Source: Aphrophora alni
Taxonomy: Eukaryota; Arthropoda; Insecta; Hemiptera; Aphrophoridae
Length of the DNA stretch: 64,000 bases
Direction of reading: 5' to 3'
NCBI GenBank assembly: GCA_963513935.1
Contig: OY740767.1
Span: forward strand, 80,402,060 to 80,466,059
The notes under the pieces are model-generated. The model was not told the origin of the DNA. It searched no databases and saw nothing but the letters and a program-made list of their open reading frames with translations. The position numbers and the translations under genes are program-made. Below, piece after piece: positions 11,851 to 25,119 of the stretch. Each line of letters starts with the position of its first letter. Within the stretch, counting starts at the first letter, position 1.

Positions 11851-13307
11851 AAGTTGACTGCATTTAGGAATATATCATAATTATTGTAAGTTCAAAATAA
11901 TATTATTGACCAATATTCTATCAAATTAATATATAAAACAATTGAAATTAAATTAGATTTTTCTTTAATGTGATAAGTTGCAATCCATGTACGTTGTATA
12001 CATTTATTAAAAAGTAACAATTATATGGTGTTTATTTACAGAGAGTTAAAATGTATTAAATTGATCACATGTATGGTATATTACATTGAAAATGTATAGA
12101 CGTAAGAATGTAATGATCCTAAATTATTTACTTTTTGACCCACTAACTAAAATGTATTATACTTAATTTGTAATAGAAAAACAATTTAGAGCATTATAAA
12201 ATTATCAAAATTTACTATTGATGTATTTCTCAAGCCAGAAATCTATAAACAAAACTAATTTTATAAAATTATATTTGGTATGATTTGCTCTCAAATCACT
12301 TACATTACTTGTCTTATTATTAAGTATTTTTTAAATTATAAATTAATTGTTTTATACAGAAGTTACAATTGTAACTATACAAGATAAGATCTGCAAAACT
12401 ATGGGAGTGTATAAACTATTTTTTATAAATATTTATTTGAAAATAATATAATTGAATTCTAAATAAAAATACATTATAAATGTTTTTATATTACATTAAT
12501 TTTACATTAATTACATTACTATTGCAAATTCTAACCGGTATTATTACATAAAGAATAATTATGTCATTTCGAAACTGACTTGATACTTTTCTATTAATAC
12601 AAACTTGTAGTTAATTTCTATCTATTTGTATAGATATTTAACAACTATACATATAAATAATTCATTTATTTAAAGATTTTGTACGAGTTTTTTAATATTG
12701 TAATGATACTAAACTTGTATACAAAATATAAGCTCACGTTTCTATTTTAATACAAAATACATATTTGTATACATTAAATTTAAAAAAATTACATAGGCCT
12801 ATTGAAACGAAATACAGCGTGTCCAAGTATTGCAATTCTCTATATACAAACGTTTAATCTTCGTTTTTACATCAGGCTATTACATAAATAACGTTTTTGA
12901 AACCTGCAGATTTAAGAACACACGGCCATCCCATTTTTAGATGGACAGATCATTTAATTGTACCGTTGAATGCAGATATCACTAAAATAGAAAATATATT
13001 TTAAAAAATATATTGCCATAAAATCGCATTAATCTAAGAATAATCCATTAAAGGCTTTTATGAATTTCACGAAAAAATTTAATACATTAGCAATTTTAAT
13101 TTAAAAGATTTTATTGGTTACATTGTATATTTTTATTAGAAAGATATGTTTAGACGTAAATAAAATTGTACTCTAATGTTTTATTGTTAGCTAAGAATTG
13201 ATCAAAATCAAGTTATACTACTATTATCTTAGCCTATATATTGTGAGACATTTTCTGTCATGTTATAAAGGAACCACATTTTAAATATTCAATAAATATT
13301 CACAGAT
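11851..13307. other. A+T-rich, putative first intron
   Basis: Nothing beyond A+T-rich sequence and short chance frames is visible. Confidence 0.4.
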
Positions 13308-13419
13308 AAGGATAAAATAAAGCAAAAGCTTAAAAATTCAAATATTTTAATAATATAAATGTAGCTGATTTATATTATTAAAATATTTGAAACTTTAAGC
13401 TTTTATTTATTTTATCCTT
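13308..13419. repeat. Near-perfect hairpin, about 52-bp arms, 7-base loop
   Basis: The left arm 13308-13360 and right arm 13368-13419 are reverse complements apart from a few mismatches, and are separated by GTAGCTG. The outer ends are AAGGATAAAATAAA and TTTATTTTATCCTT. No target duplication is obvious. It could be a tiny fold-back element or the product of a local inverted duplication; a transcript would form a long double-stranded stem. Confidence 0.85.
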
Positions 13420-14030
13420 GAATATGGAGTTTCAACAAGGAATATCTGATATTACATTAAAGTTGATACACAGATAAGTCTGAAAACACTATCAAACAGT
13501 GTTTTTATTTATGACAAATCATATTTACATAAATGAGAACTGTTTTTCTAGAATATATAACTTGTGCTTATACTAGGATTACAATAGAAAAATTACGTGT
13601 ATTCAATTTTTTGATTGGCCATAATATTTATGAATTATCTTACATTAAACTCATAGTGTAACGTTTAACTTTTTAATACGAAGTTTCTTCCTTATTTTTG
13701 TATGTAAGTTGTCTTATGTTTTTGGTAGTAACTATTTATTAACAATATTTCGTTTTACTAAGTTTATATTAAATATATGTTTTTTTTTATAATTAGAACC
13801 AGTTTACCTTTATTTAACAATATATTAATACTACTTTTCAATATTACAACTAGTTGTAATCATGAACAACGCAATAATAAATGATTTTTTCCTTTTCGAA
13901 AAATGGAGGATATAAATCGTTCTATTTATTTTTCTGAATTATACACGTAAAGAGATCCTCTAATTATTTTACTTAATAAAGTTCCATTTAAATTTAAATT
14001 GTCGTCATATTTTTAAATAAATCATTTACT

Positions 14031-14073
<43 letters not shown>

Positions 14074-15552
14074 CTTAATATATCGCAATTAATATTATTG
14101 TAGCGTTGGAATAAAACAATCAAAATACTATGTAGTATGATAAATAATACATATGATGTAATGTTATAAAAAAATATTACATTCAATCTATACTCATATA
14201 CTATATGTCTGTATTCATATTAAACTATCGTAGATTTAATAGTTTAATTGAAAATCGATTAGAACTATACGAGTGTGTGACTAGATCTTTTGTGGGTTTT
14301 TATTGTCTCATTTAAAAATATATATAGTAAAATTTTCTCCACTGCCGATACCACGCTCCTGTCGAGCTACGTATTAATCTATTGATTTTTAAAAGCAATC
14401 AATAAACAATTTTCATTAGGATAGGATCGGTTTTATAGGGTCTATTAATTTATTAGAAGCAAAATTATTAATTAAAAAATATGAAGCGAAATGACTTTTT
14501 AGTTAAAATATAATAAGATGCTTTGTTGTTATAATTGTAATAACTATCATTTAATTAGATATTTATAATATAAATATTCTCCACGCTTTATTGTAATTGG
14601 TAACATTCGGAACCATTGCCGTCTGAAATTTTAAATATTAACAAAAAGATGTAATTTTATATTTATAACTGTACTTATTTTTTAGGTTACATATATTTAT
14701 TATTGTAAAATATAAACTTAACATTCCACTTTAACTTCAATGTTACATTCATTTAGATTATACCTTTCTGAATGAGTTAGCATCTCGGGCTTTGTGAAAG
14801 ACCGTTTGGAAGCTTCAAGTCAAACCCTCCACAACTGTTCGCTACATCACACATGACAAATAGCACTGAAAGCATTGTAGCAAACCCTGCATACATTCCA
14901 CTCCTTCGATTCAAGCCAGGCACTTTTGCACTTGAGTTATCTCTTTCATTTCTGACAATGTATTGATATGTTCATTCAACCTGGGAAATGTATCACTTTT
15001 ACAGTGAAGAGTTGTATTCACTGATCAGAGGGCACAATCAAATGCAAAAAAAAAATATTTGAAACAGTTTTTATATAAATTTTATGTTAAAATTATTATT
15101 TAAGAAATAAGTCACCTTATAATATTTGTATATTTGATAATCCCATCAAATAATTGGGTATATATTTCTTGCTTATAAATGTATCTATATCTATCTAAAG
15201 TTTGTTTGCCACTTCTATTGTGTACGAATATTTAAATTGGTTAACTAATCATATTGTAGCATTTTTGTCTAAAAGTATAAAGAGAAAAAAAATAATAATA
15301 ATAAAAAATTGGAGAAAATGAAATAACTCAGCTGCTAAAAAAGTGTATACGTTATTTACTGCTAATAACATTTTATTTTTATTTAAATGTATACATAACG
15401 AACCTCATAATTATTTACGTAATAATAATTTCATTTCAGTACTTTTGTCTATGTTTCATAATATTATATTACACTTGTTAAAAACACATTTGTTATATAT
15501 TTTCTTCACTATAATATATTATTTTACATAAAATTCACGGAAATATTTTTAA
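13420..15552. other. Non-coding, with a TA tract and a G+C-richer patch
   Basis: A TA microsatellite occupies 14034-14071. A stretch at about 14760-15020 is noticeably richer in C and G, and both strands have scattered open frames without recognised motifs; it may be an old repeat. The frame at 15343-15531 has no recognisable domain. Confidence 0.4.
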
Positions 15553-15858
15553 AAAATACATAATGTAAGCAATTCTAGTTTGATTGAATTTGGGAACACT
15601 GATGATAGTATTCTAGACCATGGGAGTTTCGACTTTGATAGACAATTTTCATTTAGAACATTGTTCATTACAAATAATAAGTTATTAAAGATAAGTAATA
15701 ATTTACTTGACAGTGTTCAAAATCATTTATTTTATGATACGAAATGTGTTTAAGTAATAGCAAATAACATTTTGAAAATTGCATGTGAAGAAAATAAGAG
15801 CATAGTTGAAACCTCAATTTTTACAAGAAATATTCATGTGAATTATTTAAATCGATAA
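15553..15858 (+). pseudogene. Unidentified coding relic with one internal stop
   Basis: A + strand frame of about 100 codons, starting just after a stop at 15550-15552, is broken only by a TAA near 15751. It gives a balanced, non-repetitive protein with pieces such as LIEFGNTDDSILDHGSFDFD and ACEENKSIVETSIFTRNI. It has no Met start, no family that I recognise and no splice signals that would make it an exon. It may be a transposon relic or a long chance frame. Confidence 0.25.
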
Positions 15859-17894
15859 AACAAGTAATGTATTCCTACGTGAAATCGAATTTTAAAATTT
15901 ACCTGTATAATTATTATATACGCAGCTCAATACTTATCTTTATTTTTGACACATTAATACATTCTTGTTAAAAGTAATTGAACCCATGTTCGAATCGAAT
16001 CATAGTATTACAACTAACCTTTAAATATTAAATTGCCAACGTTGTGTTATAGGAGTATATAGTGGCTAGATACAACTCCACTGTATGTTTAGAAAAGAAA
16101 AATCAATATATTTGGACACTGTATATCATTGTGAAACGTTGAGAACCAATGTAATAAATTGACTTAACTTTAAATAAACTATTCACTGCAAGCATTCATC
16201 TATTCAGTCTCATCATTTCATTTTTTGAATATGTTAATATTTTTTTTTTAAACATTTCGTCATTTAACTTGGAATTTATATTTACACTTTCAACGCTACC
16301 AACATTCATGTTTTTCATTCCATTTTCGTAAAGCACACTATTAACCTGTTCCTAAGAATTTTCTAACGAAAAAATATTTATTGATTATTATTATTTTTTT
16401 TAATTGATAACCAAACAGTTATTTTTTACAATACATATTTATGGCTCATTTTACTCTGCAAAAATACATTTGAGTGTTAATTCTGAATATACATCCATAA
16501 TTATAAATTTACAGCGTCCAACTTATTTTTAAATTGTTATATAATATAATGATTTACTGTATTATATTTATGAGATTAATTTAAATAATAATTCCATTAC
16601 ACAAAATATCATAAACAATTATATATTAAATATAAATATCAATAACTATTTTAGTTAATTTGTTACCAGGAATTTTTGTTCTAAAAAGATTATCATTACA
16701 GGGCAAACTCTATTTTTCATGGTATTTATTTTTATATTATTCAGAACTTCAGATGTGCAGGTGTATTTATCGTGATGTTTTCCTTCCCAACGTTTCTTAT
16801 CCTAGTGGTTTTGATCTGTTTTGATAGAATGCAAACTTGATTTGGTTTATTCCTGATCTTAAGTTATGCATCATTTCTCTTTTCACAAATATTTGTTACA
16901 TATGTAGAGTATTAAGATAAAAACAAAGTCACTTTCCACGTATTATTTGGATATGTATTTATACGAAAAGCCAAAACATTTTAAAATGTGATCTTACGAT
17001 GATGCCTCTGATGTATGAATTTCATTACAAATGGAATGTCATTGGAATCAACTTAGAGTGCTGTCAACCTATTCATTGAACTGATTTGTTTAATTTTGTT
17101 CACATGTATAGTTTATCTATGTCATTAGACTATCTTTGTTGTGTAATTAGTTATTATTTGAAGATACCTATAGTATAACAAAAATCAATATTTCCACTGC
17201 AATAATATATTTCATCTTCAAAAAACGTGTAAAATTTAAAATAAAACCTATCGATCTATTTCTATAAAAAAACAGCTGTTTTTGCAGAAACGTGAAATAT
17301 AAATGATCGTAATTCTAACTTAAAATATATCCAAAAAAACAAAGGAAATCATTTTCTTAAAAAAAAATTGAAAGTTTGACATTGTTGGTAAAATATTGAA
17401 GGGAACAATGACCTTCCTGAACGGTCATTTTGATATTATTAAACTACGAGTGTAAGGGTGTATTTATTAAATAATTACATTTCACAAAATTCATTAGGCA
17501 ATTTTTCCTGTCGATGGTGAATATTTATGAATATTTTATGACTTTTTATTTACTTACTTTTTGAAGAATAATTAGTGCAGGTAAATTGTAATTAATACTA
17601 TTCCCATGTCATCCCCTGCTTTTAATATTGGTGTGTGAAATATTGCAATGATTACGCACACTTACAATTATTATTAGTGTACGTAAATTTTATTAGATGG
17701 TGGTCCATTTTGTGTTACTATGATATAAGATAATATCTTGTAATGGTTGAATATATTGGGATGATTGTACAATTTCTAATCTCCTGTTCCCACCCGTGAA
17801 GGTACGTGGGTTTTCTCTACCGTTCATTTAATTTGTTTTGTGTGTTGGTGTCAATTAGATATAATGAATATTTAATTCACAAGTCGATAATATT
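15859..17894. other. Non-coding A+T-rich DNA
   Basis: No gene, repeat or RNA is supported in this stretch. Confidence 0.45.
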
Positions 17895-18038
17895 TCAAAT
17901 CTTACACTTAACTAAACCTTTGAAATTTATTTTATAAAATTACGAACAAGTAAGAATAAACATAAATTAGATCAAATCTTACACTTAACTAAACCTTTGA
18001 AATTTATTTTATAAAATTACGAACAAGTAAGAATAAAC

Positions 18039-18041
<3 letters not shown>
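17895..18041. repeat. Exact 70-bp tandem duplication, 77-bp period
   Basis: Positions 17895-17964 and 17972-18041 are identical by eye over all 70 bases and are separated by a 7-base AATTAGA linker. The duplication directly abuts the TA/ATT microsatellite that starts at 18044. Complete identity in sequence under no visible constraint implies a recent event or an assembly artefact. Confidence 0.95.

Positions 18042-18043
<2 letters not shown>

Positions 18044-18117
<74 letters not shown>
18044..18117. repeat. TA then ATT microsatellite
   Basis: TA repeats at 18044-18082 pass into ATT trinucleotide repeats at 18083-18117. Confidence 0.95.
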
Positions 18118-18118
<1 letters not shown>

Positions 18119-19833
18119 TATACAAATATATTTATAAAAATAACAAATAATAGTTTTAATAGAAGAACGAATTTACAATTATAAAATAAATAACCACAGG
18201 TGTGCATTTCAAGAAACACAGAAAAGCCGATTTTAATCTTAATTTTGGTTTCCGGTATCTGGAGGGGAAATACTGACACCCTTCAAAAAAAATTGTATTT
18301 CATCAAAATCAGGATAATCCTAAAGTTAAAGAGCCGTTATATTAATTTTGTTTTGGTTAGACCAAAGTGTAATATAAAAAGAATATAAACGTTTACCAAC
18401 AATTACCAACATTTAATCGATTCAAAATAACAATAGTTTGATTATTGTCAATTTTATTACCACTTCAATGAATGAATGTGGTTGACATTGTTATCACCGT
18501 ACTAGATAATCATTTGGAGGGGAAATATTTAACATCATTTTTCAATAAAATACCTGAATAATTGTAAAAAAAAATATATATATTGGAAAAGTTCTAAAAT
18601 TGTTTTATTTTTTTTCCAATTATACTAATCAGTCTTTTTAAAAAAACGAGTACGGCTTTAAATCTCACTTCAGTTCTAAAGGCTGAAGAAATGAATGATC
18701 CCAGATTTATAGCATTATAACAACTTAAATATCAGAGTTTTGAACAACTAACCGTACTTTTTAAGAATTGGTGTTATGATAGGAAGTAGAGATCAAATGT
18801 TACATTTTAAAATATTTTAAGTGTACAACATAACATCCGGAAAGTAGTTCAATAGTGTGATATGTAATTGCGTTTAACCACATGAAAACACAATTGTGAA
18901 GTAAGGTTTAGTAAAGTAAAGGTAGTATGTTAGTCTATTGTGGAACGAACAATCAAACTTTAATAACAAAGTTGGCTTCCCCAGAGATACCCCGGATCCC
19001 GCTTTGTGAGTTTCATATCGCAATGTTGAGAAATCCTTTCACCTCTGCATGTTTACTGTGAAAAGATAAACTTGGAATAACTGTATTAACTGAAATTCTC
19101 CTTTTCTTTCTCTCTCACATTGCAAAGAAAATTGAAAAAAATGATATATGTCGTTGTAACTCACGCCACATTTATTCCGAATGGGGGATATCATTCTTTG
19201 TATTATTCAGAAGGCAACAAGAACACAATCTACAATGGGTTAGAGTTATTAAATTTGTTATTAATACGAGGCTTACTCTTCTTTACTTATGAAGTTAGGA
19301 AATAAAATGCCATACATTTCTGACATTCTCCGGTTTGCCTAAGAACTAAGAGACATATCAAATTATATATTTATATTACAACTTAAGCATTATTATTTAC
19401 AGTAAACTTCTTAATTGTCAAAAAAGTAATATATCTCCCTGTTTGTGAAAATTAGGTATTCATTTAAACATTAAAATATCTAATACAACACGAAAGCTGT
19501 TATTAGTAGGCTACGCATATAAATATACACCACAATAAAATGGTACTATCCGTATAAATGTTCCTAAAAAGCAAATGCAGGTATATGCTTACGTAAAAAC
19601 TTTATATACAAAACTTTAATTAATTAATAAGTGGTAGTAGTCAAGTAATGTAGTAATAATGAAGGTATAGTCAAAGTGATCTTATAATAACTACGACCAA
19701 AAGGTTATACAATTGTTGTATCAAATGTTCAGATCAAACAATATTTAATTATTAATCTAATAAACGCACTTAAAAACTTATAATAATTTGTTTATTAGTA
19801 ACTTCTTATTAGTAATAACTGTTTTACTTTCAG
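18118..19833. other. Non-coding, putative first intron
   Basis: Two frames of about 60 codons (18200-18388 and 19120-19305) have no recognisable feature or splice context. A polypyrimidine tract and TTTCAG acceptor end the stretch at 19833. Confidence 0.4.
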
Positions 19834-19885
19834 ATTGCCGAAGGCATTATGATGTCATGCGATGTGTGCAGATAATGTGATGGAG
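19834..19885 (+). CDS. SOL-1-like gene, exon with start codon
   Basis: This short exon follows a TTTTACTTTCAG acceptor and ends at a strong donor, GAG|GTGAGT. It is mainly 5' UTR and supplies the start. Two ATGs are in the frame that continues into the next exon: 19862 and 19880; an in-frame TGA at 19850 closes the frame upstream. The 19880 start has G at -3 and G at +4 and gives Met-Glu before the phase-0 intron. The 19862 start adds MCADNV and has a poorer context. Joined to the exon at 33574 it yields MEESRLGLLLMIVLF, a plausible signal peptide. Intron 1 is 13.7 kb. The assignment rests on splice signals, phase and the signal-peptide fit. Confidence 0.65.
19849..19880 (+). promoter_or_regulatory. 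Two overlapping uORFs in the leader of the SOL-1-like gene
   Basis: uORF1 is 19849-19875 (ATG ATG then six codons and TAA). uORF2 is 19857-19880 (seven codons) and its TGA overlaps the main ATG at 19880 as TGATG. With the in-frame ATG at 19862 all three frames carry initiation codons within 35 bases. Such leaders commonly lower or condition translation; any effect here is inference. Confidence 0.5.
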
Positions 19886-22800
19886 GTGAGTTTAAAGTTG
19901 TTATATCTATTGAATTAATATGATTACAAATGATATAAATAATGCAATTTTTACTTCAGTCATACAGCCTACAGACTTTAAAGTAAGTTACAAATAAAAC
20001 AAATTCATGGTACTGTCGCAGCTCTGATATTTAATTAAGTCTACATAAACGTTTAAACGTTTTAATACAAAGTGCTTTTTAATCGATGTAGCATAGGCGA
20101 CTCAATCACAAACAAAATTAGTTGGCCACTTCACGTCCAGAAGATATTTCGAAATTCAGCTTTTATAAAATGTAATAATTCGGATAAATTCATTAATTAC
20201 TTTATATGATGATGAAATTCAGAACATTGTAACTTTACCTAGTGGGTGACTCAACAAATAAGTTATACAATTGCAATTTTAATATATTCTGTGATGTTTT
20301 CCTAAGTTTTTTAATTCTGTATAAGAGTCTCCACAATACATTTTAGGCCTTTGACTTTTTTGTTTCTTTTATTATGCTTTACAACATTCTATTACATAGA
20401 ATAAAACTTTATTAATGTTTAAAAATACTTAAGATAGCGTAACGCTAACAAAATTGTATAGAAGGAATAATATTTAGTTTCCCATAAGTGTATCTTATAA
20501 AAATAATCTAGAGTTTTATAATTTTAACAACTATGTCGTGTAAAAGACAGTCGTGGACTTTTAGCCTTGACATAATGTCCGTCCGTCTCTAATCAACGAT
20601 CAAATAAAATTAGAAGTTGGTTGCATTTAATTCCCTTAAGGAATGAGTCCAAAAGTCTGCATGTTTGTTTATGAGTGTGGTAAATGACTAAAAAAGAAAT
20701 CCTTATATATATTTTTTTAAATAGAGCAAAATGTTGATATCTGTTTCTCTAATAAGCAAAGTTTCAATTTTCGTTCGAAACAATATCTCTTCCGATAATA
20801 TAATAATGCGAGTTATCGCTTTTGAATGAATGAAGCCAGAGTTATTTTGATATATTATATACAAAAAATAAATCGAAATGTTACTAACATTATGTGTAAG
20901 TTTTATCTGCGTGATGTTTTTGTACATTAGCTTCCAATTCATTTCTTCCAACAGGGTAGTAACCATCTCACACGATGTATATTTTTTTTCACATATACAA
21001 GTGAATTACGTGCAAAAAGGTGTTAAATTTAAGGTTTTGGGTTAAAATGTAAAAAAAAAAAATCAAAAAAATCGTGAAATTAAAAATTAATATTATTAGT
21101 CGTTAATAATTCCAATTGTAGTTACCAGTTCATATCACATAAAATCTTATTTCATAATTAATATAGGTTCATTAAACAAAAACATTTTAAAGTTTAGTTT
21201 TTTTAATGCTTTCTTTAAAAAATAGGTAACGTACACAATAATTATTATTATCATTATAAGTAACAGGATTTTTACCATTGTATAACAAATATGTATGACT
21301 TTTTTCACATTTAATAATGGTTTATGTGAAAAAAAAACAATAATTATTGTTTCTTGCTGAAAAGTCGGTTTAAAAATATGGTTAAATTAAAATATTTTCA
21401 ATACTTAATAATAGTAATAATCATACTTTATTTCACATTTACTATAAAAACGTGATTTTTTGTGTGAAAAATGTTATATTTTAGAAATGGTTAATATACA
21501 AAAATGTAAATACTCATTACTAGTATCAGGGTAGAAAATATTTCAAAGCACGTGTATTTATAATTTACATATACTACTGATTTATGTTTAAAACTTGTAT
21601 ACCTTATGATTTATGTTTCATTAACTTTAACTTTCATCACTCAATTATAGTCTACAATTACATTTAATATATCTTTGTATATCAATTTTATTAGTGATTG
21701 TAACAAAACATAAAATTAGGGTTTTAAAATTAATATATATATTTTTTTTTAATTAAAAATGGTCATTACTGAAAATCAATTGTGATTTAAAATTTAAAAT
21801 AAAATAGTTACCATATTATGTATTTCAATTAAAATCGCTGATGAAATATGTACGATATTTTCTCCCTAATATTTTGTTTTTAATAATTCATAAAACTATA
21901 AAACTTCAGTGACCTTGCTTATTTCGTTTTAATTTCCGAATTACAACTACTACGGAAATAGTTATGTTGTTTCTTCGTCATTCATTAACTGCTGTAAAAT
22001 TTACAAATAAAACAATCATAACTTTATTGATAAAAACAAGCTGAATTTATAACGAACAAGACTTGATACTTCCTCAAGTGTTCCGTTTGTTATGCACTTA
22101 TATTGTATTTTATTTTTTAAAAAAATACCTCGACCAGATATTTTTTTATGATATGTCAAATGAATTTGATAATAATAATGAAGTTTTCCAAGTCATCGCA
22201 AATAATCTAAAGTCATTTCAGGCCTACACTCCAATAATGCGTTAGAAAATAGTCTGAAATCTAAATAAAACATAAGAAAATTTAGTAGATAAATTCGCAG
22301 ATGAATATTTTGCGATAGTTTTGTTGAAACACAAATATCTATTTTTATTCAAATTACATTCAGATTTAAATGCAGTGTGGGAACATATATTTGGCATTTG
22401 AATTAGCATATTTTACAAAATATATGTATTTTCTTAAACATAGGAATTTACACATTTAAATTATTTTATCATAAAACAAAAATTACTTGAAGCCTATAAA
22501 TAACGAAATAACAAACACTGACACATATGTATTTACATAAATACATCAAAACATGAAGATGTAAAACACCATGTAACGTGACTCGTTGGAAACAAGGTAG
22601 CATTTCGTTAACGACTAATTTTGGGTACTCCAAAATGCTAGATGTTTTAAATTTAGTAAGGATATTTTTAAATAATGCAAACCAAAAACAATTTTATTGA
22701 TACAAAATAGACCTACAATATGCAGTTACTTTATTTTATATATGTATTGATGTGTATATATTATGCCTAGATGGATATTTTAAAGCTAAAGGTAATTGGA

Positions 22801-23994
22801 TAATTTACACAATAGTGTAAATTAATGAACAACTTTCATCAAGATACATTGTTTTAGCAAAACAATATGTAATAAATTTTTAATGTTGTTTAATTATATT
22901 GTAGAACCTTGTGGTTATAAAATATATAGTTTTTTTAAAATATATTTTAACAATTACCGATCGCAGTATGACCAAAATTGTTTGCGATTTTCCATACTTT
23001 TTTATCTAAATAGTTAATAAAACGGATTAATTTTAGGTAATAGATAATTCAATTTAAACAAATATGTTAGGAATTATATTTTGTAACTTTTTTTTTACAG
23101 AACATGGTTAGACATTACCGGTGACTTCATGTACTTTTAACATATGATATACGTTTTTATTAAACATTTTAAAATATGTATTTTGTGTTATTTTTAAAAC
23201 ATGTTTTTCATTTGTGTTATCTATCTTACTTATGCAATAAGCACCAGTTACTATTTGTAAGTTTTAGTTAACTATTGAATCGTCACCAAAATAAAAACCT
23301 CAGTAAAATCAATCTTCAAAAAATAGAAACACTAATTTGTTACACAATTGTGTACACATACATCAAAAATATTTGGTTAGAAGAGTTTTAATTTAATCAT
23401 GATGTTAATTACTTGCATTATTCTTATAACAAAGTAATTTTAATAAATTAATCTGGCATTATTTCGTAGCTAAAATTTAATTAAAATTGATAACGTAGTA
23501 AATATAGTACCTATATATTTTTATAAAAATAAAAAGCCCTCAAGTATTTTACAAGAGCTTTCTAAAATTTTGTTACATGTGAATTACACCATTCATCTCA
23601 ACCCCAGGACTCAGCGTATAGTTGACTTACCCTCTGAATTATTAAAAGCAATCATCCACTACTCGGCACAACCACCTACCCTTCCAACAGCAATCCTCCA
23701 AGCTGTACATATAAATTGCCAACTGCATTGGTTTTCACTAGAAGTAGATTTTTGAGAGTGCTTGTTGGATCAAAATAAAAATGACAATCGATAATAACAT
23801 TGTCAGTATTAAACATTTCGGTATTAAATAATTAAAACATTTTAGTATGGATATTACAAAAAATAATAATATTCTTCATTTAAAAATGTAAATTAAAATA
23901 TGTCATTTTTTAAAATTATTGAACTATATGTTATAAAAAAAACAACAACTTTTATATAAAGTAATATTTTAAAAACAAAAACTTTTCTTATATA
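19886..23994. other. Intron 1 of the SOL-1-like gene, first part
   Basis: The donor is GTGAGT at 19886. The sequence is A+T-rich with short chance frames. A 10-bp stem, TTTTTCACAT with ATGTGAAAAA, lies at 21301-21333. A slightly C-richer stretch at about 23570-23755 has an open frame I do not recognise. Confidence 0.5.
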
Positions 23995-25119
23995 TTGTAA
24001 CGTAATAGAGGACTCCCAAAAGGTCACTGCTAGGGAAAGGACATAAAATGTGAAGAGTTTAAAGGGTTGATAGCTCGAAAAACTATTCTAAAGTCAGTCA
24101 CGGGCCACAAGGAGTTAATTAAACCATTCAAAAATCAATGCCTTCGACCGAAATTATTTGAAAAGGACCATTGAAAGGAATTGCGTCAGTTCTGAAGTAA
24201 CGTAAAAGATTTAAAATGGCCAATGAAGGAAGAGGATCGGAAGAAAGCATTTGAAAATATGGGTGGAAGAGAAGCGCAATGGGTCTTTTTGGTTGTTAAC
24301 TTATTGAAGAAGGGAGTTCCGGAGATAGTTTCATTTTCAGTTAAAAGAAAAATTGTTGTGAAAGATTTAGCCGAAATCAACCGTCGAAATTAAATAGTAA
24401 CTGGGTCGTTTTGTACAAGTATTAATAATAATCTTCGTAGTATAGATAAAAGATAATCGTCGTTTATAATTAAAAAAGAGTCGTCGTCATAAACGTTTGT
24501 GAATAATATCGTCGTCATGAAAGTGTATGAAGAAAAGAAGATTCGTCGAAAAGATTAAGACAAAAAATCAATCCATCTACTGGCAGTCTACGCGGGAACC
24601 ACGTGCAAGGAACCAGTAACATTGGAGCTGTAATAGAACTTCAAAGTCGATAAGTACAAATTAATGTACAATTTCAATTAAGCAAACCACCACCAAATTC
24701 TATTTTATATTAAGTAAATTATAGTCACCAAAGAACCTAACGAACCTGTAAAGAGAAATTAAATTAAATAAATAAATAGTAAATTTCAGTTAGCCGGAGC
24801 ATTTTATCAAAATAATTAAAAGTAAAAATTTAAAAGTAAAATTCTGATCCACTCTTATTTCTTTATTTTAGATAAGGACATTGTAGAATAAGTAACTTGT
24901 ATTTAACTATATACTTAGAATAAGGAGTAGATTAAAATGTTAATTGTATAATTATTAGGTGCATAAAATTTGAGCGATAATTGTTTTTTTTTTTTTTGGA
25001 AATGATTTTTAAACTTTAATTTTTTAATTAAGAAAGAGTTAAAACCTACACTACAGGTGTTAAAATTATTTGTTTTATTAATATTGGCATAAATTATATG
25101 CGTAAAAACAAACATTAAA
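23995..25119 (+). mobile_element. Interspersed 1.1-kb repeat, copy 1, possibly a solo LTR
   Basis: From TGTAACGTAATAG at about 23997 to about 25119 this matches 41694-42830 on the opposite strand over its whole length, with many substitutions and small gaps. Shared landmarks include GGACTCCCAAAAGGTCACTG-like sequence, GTTAACTTATTGAAGAAGG, CATCTACTGGCAGTCTACGC and TCAGTTAGCCGGAGCATTTT. A + strand frame at about 24188-24392 reads KWPMKEEDRKKAFENMGG, then LVVNLLKKGVPE, and ends RKIVVKDLAEINRRN; the second copy keeps LVVNLLKK and HLAEIN but is broken. The TG start and repeated length fit a solo LTR; the right end lacks a clear CA, and no target duplication is seen. Confidence 0.7.

Noticed and set aside
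24186..24380. Minus-strand frame and its relative at 42404-42589
   Set aside because: Both are the antisense side of the 1.1-kb repeat; the sense strand has the better protein.
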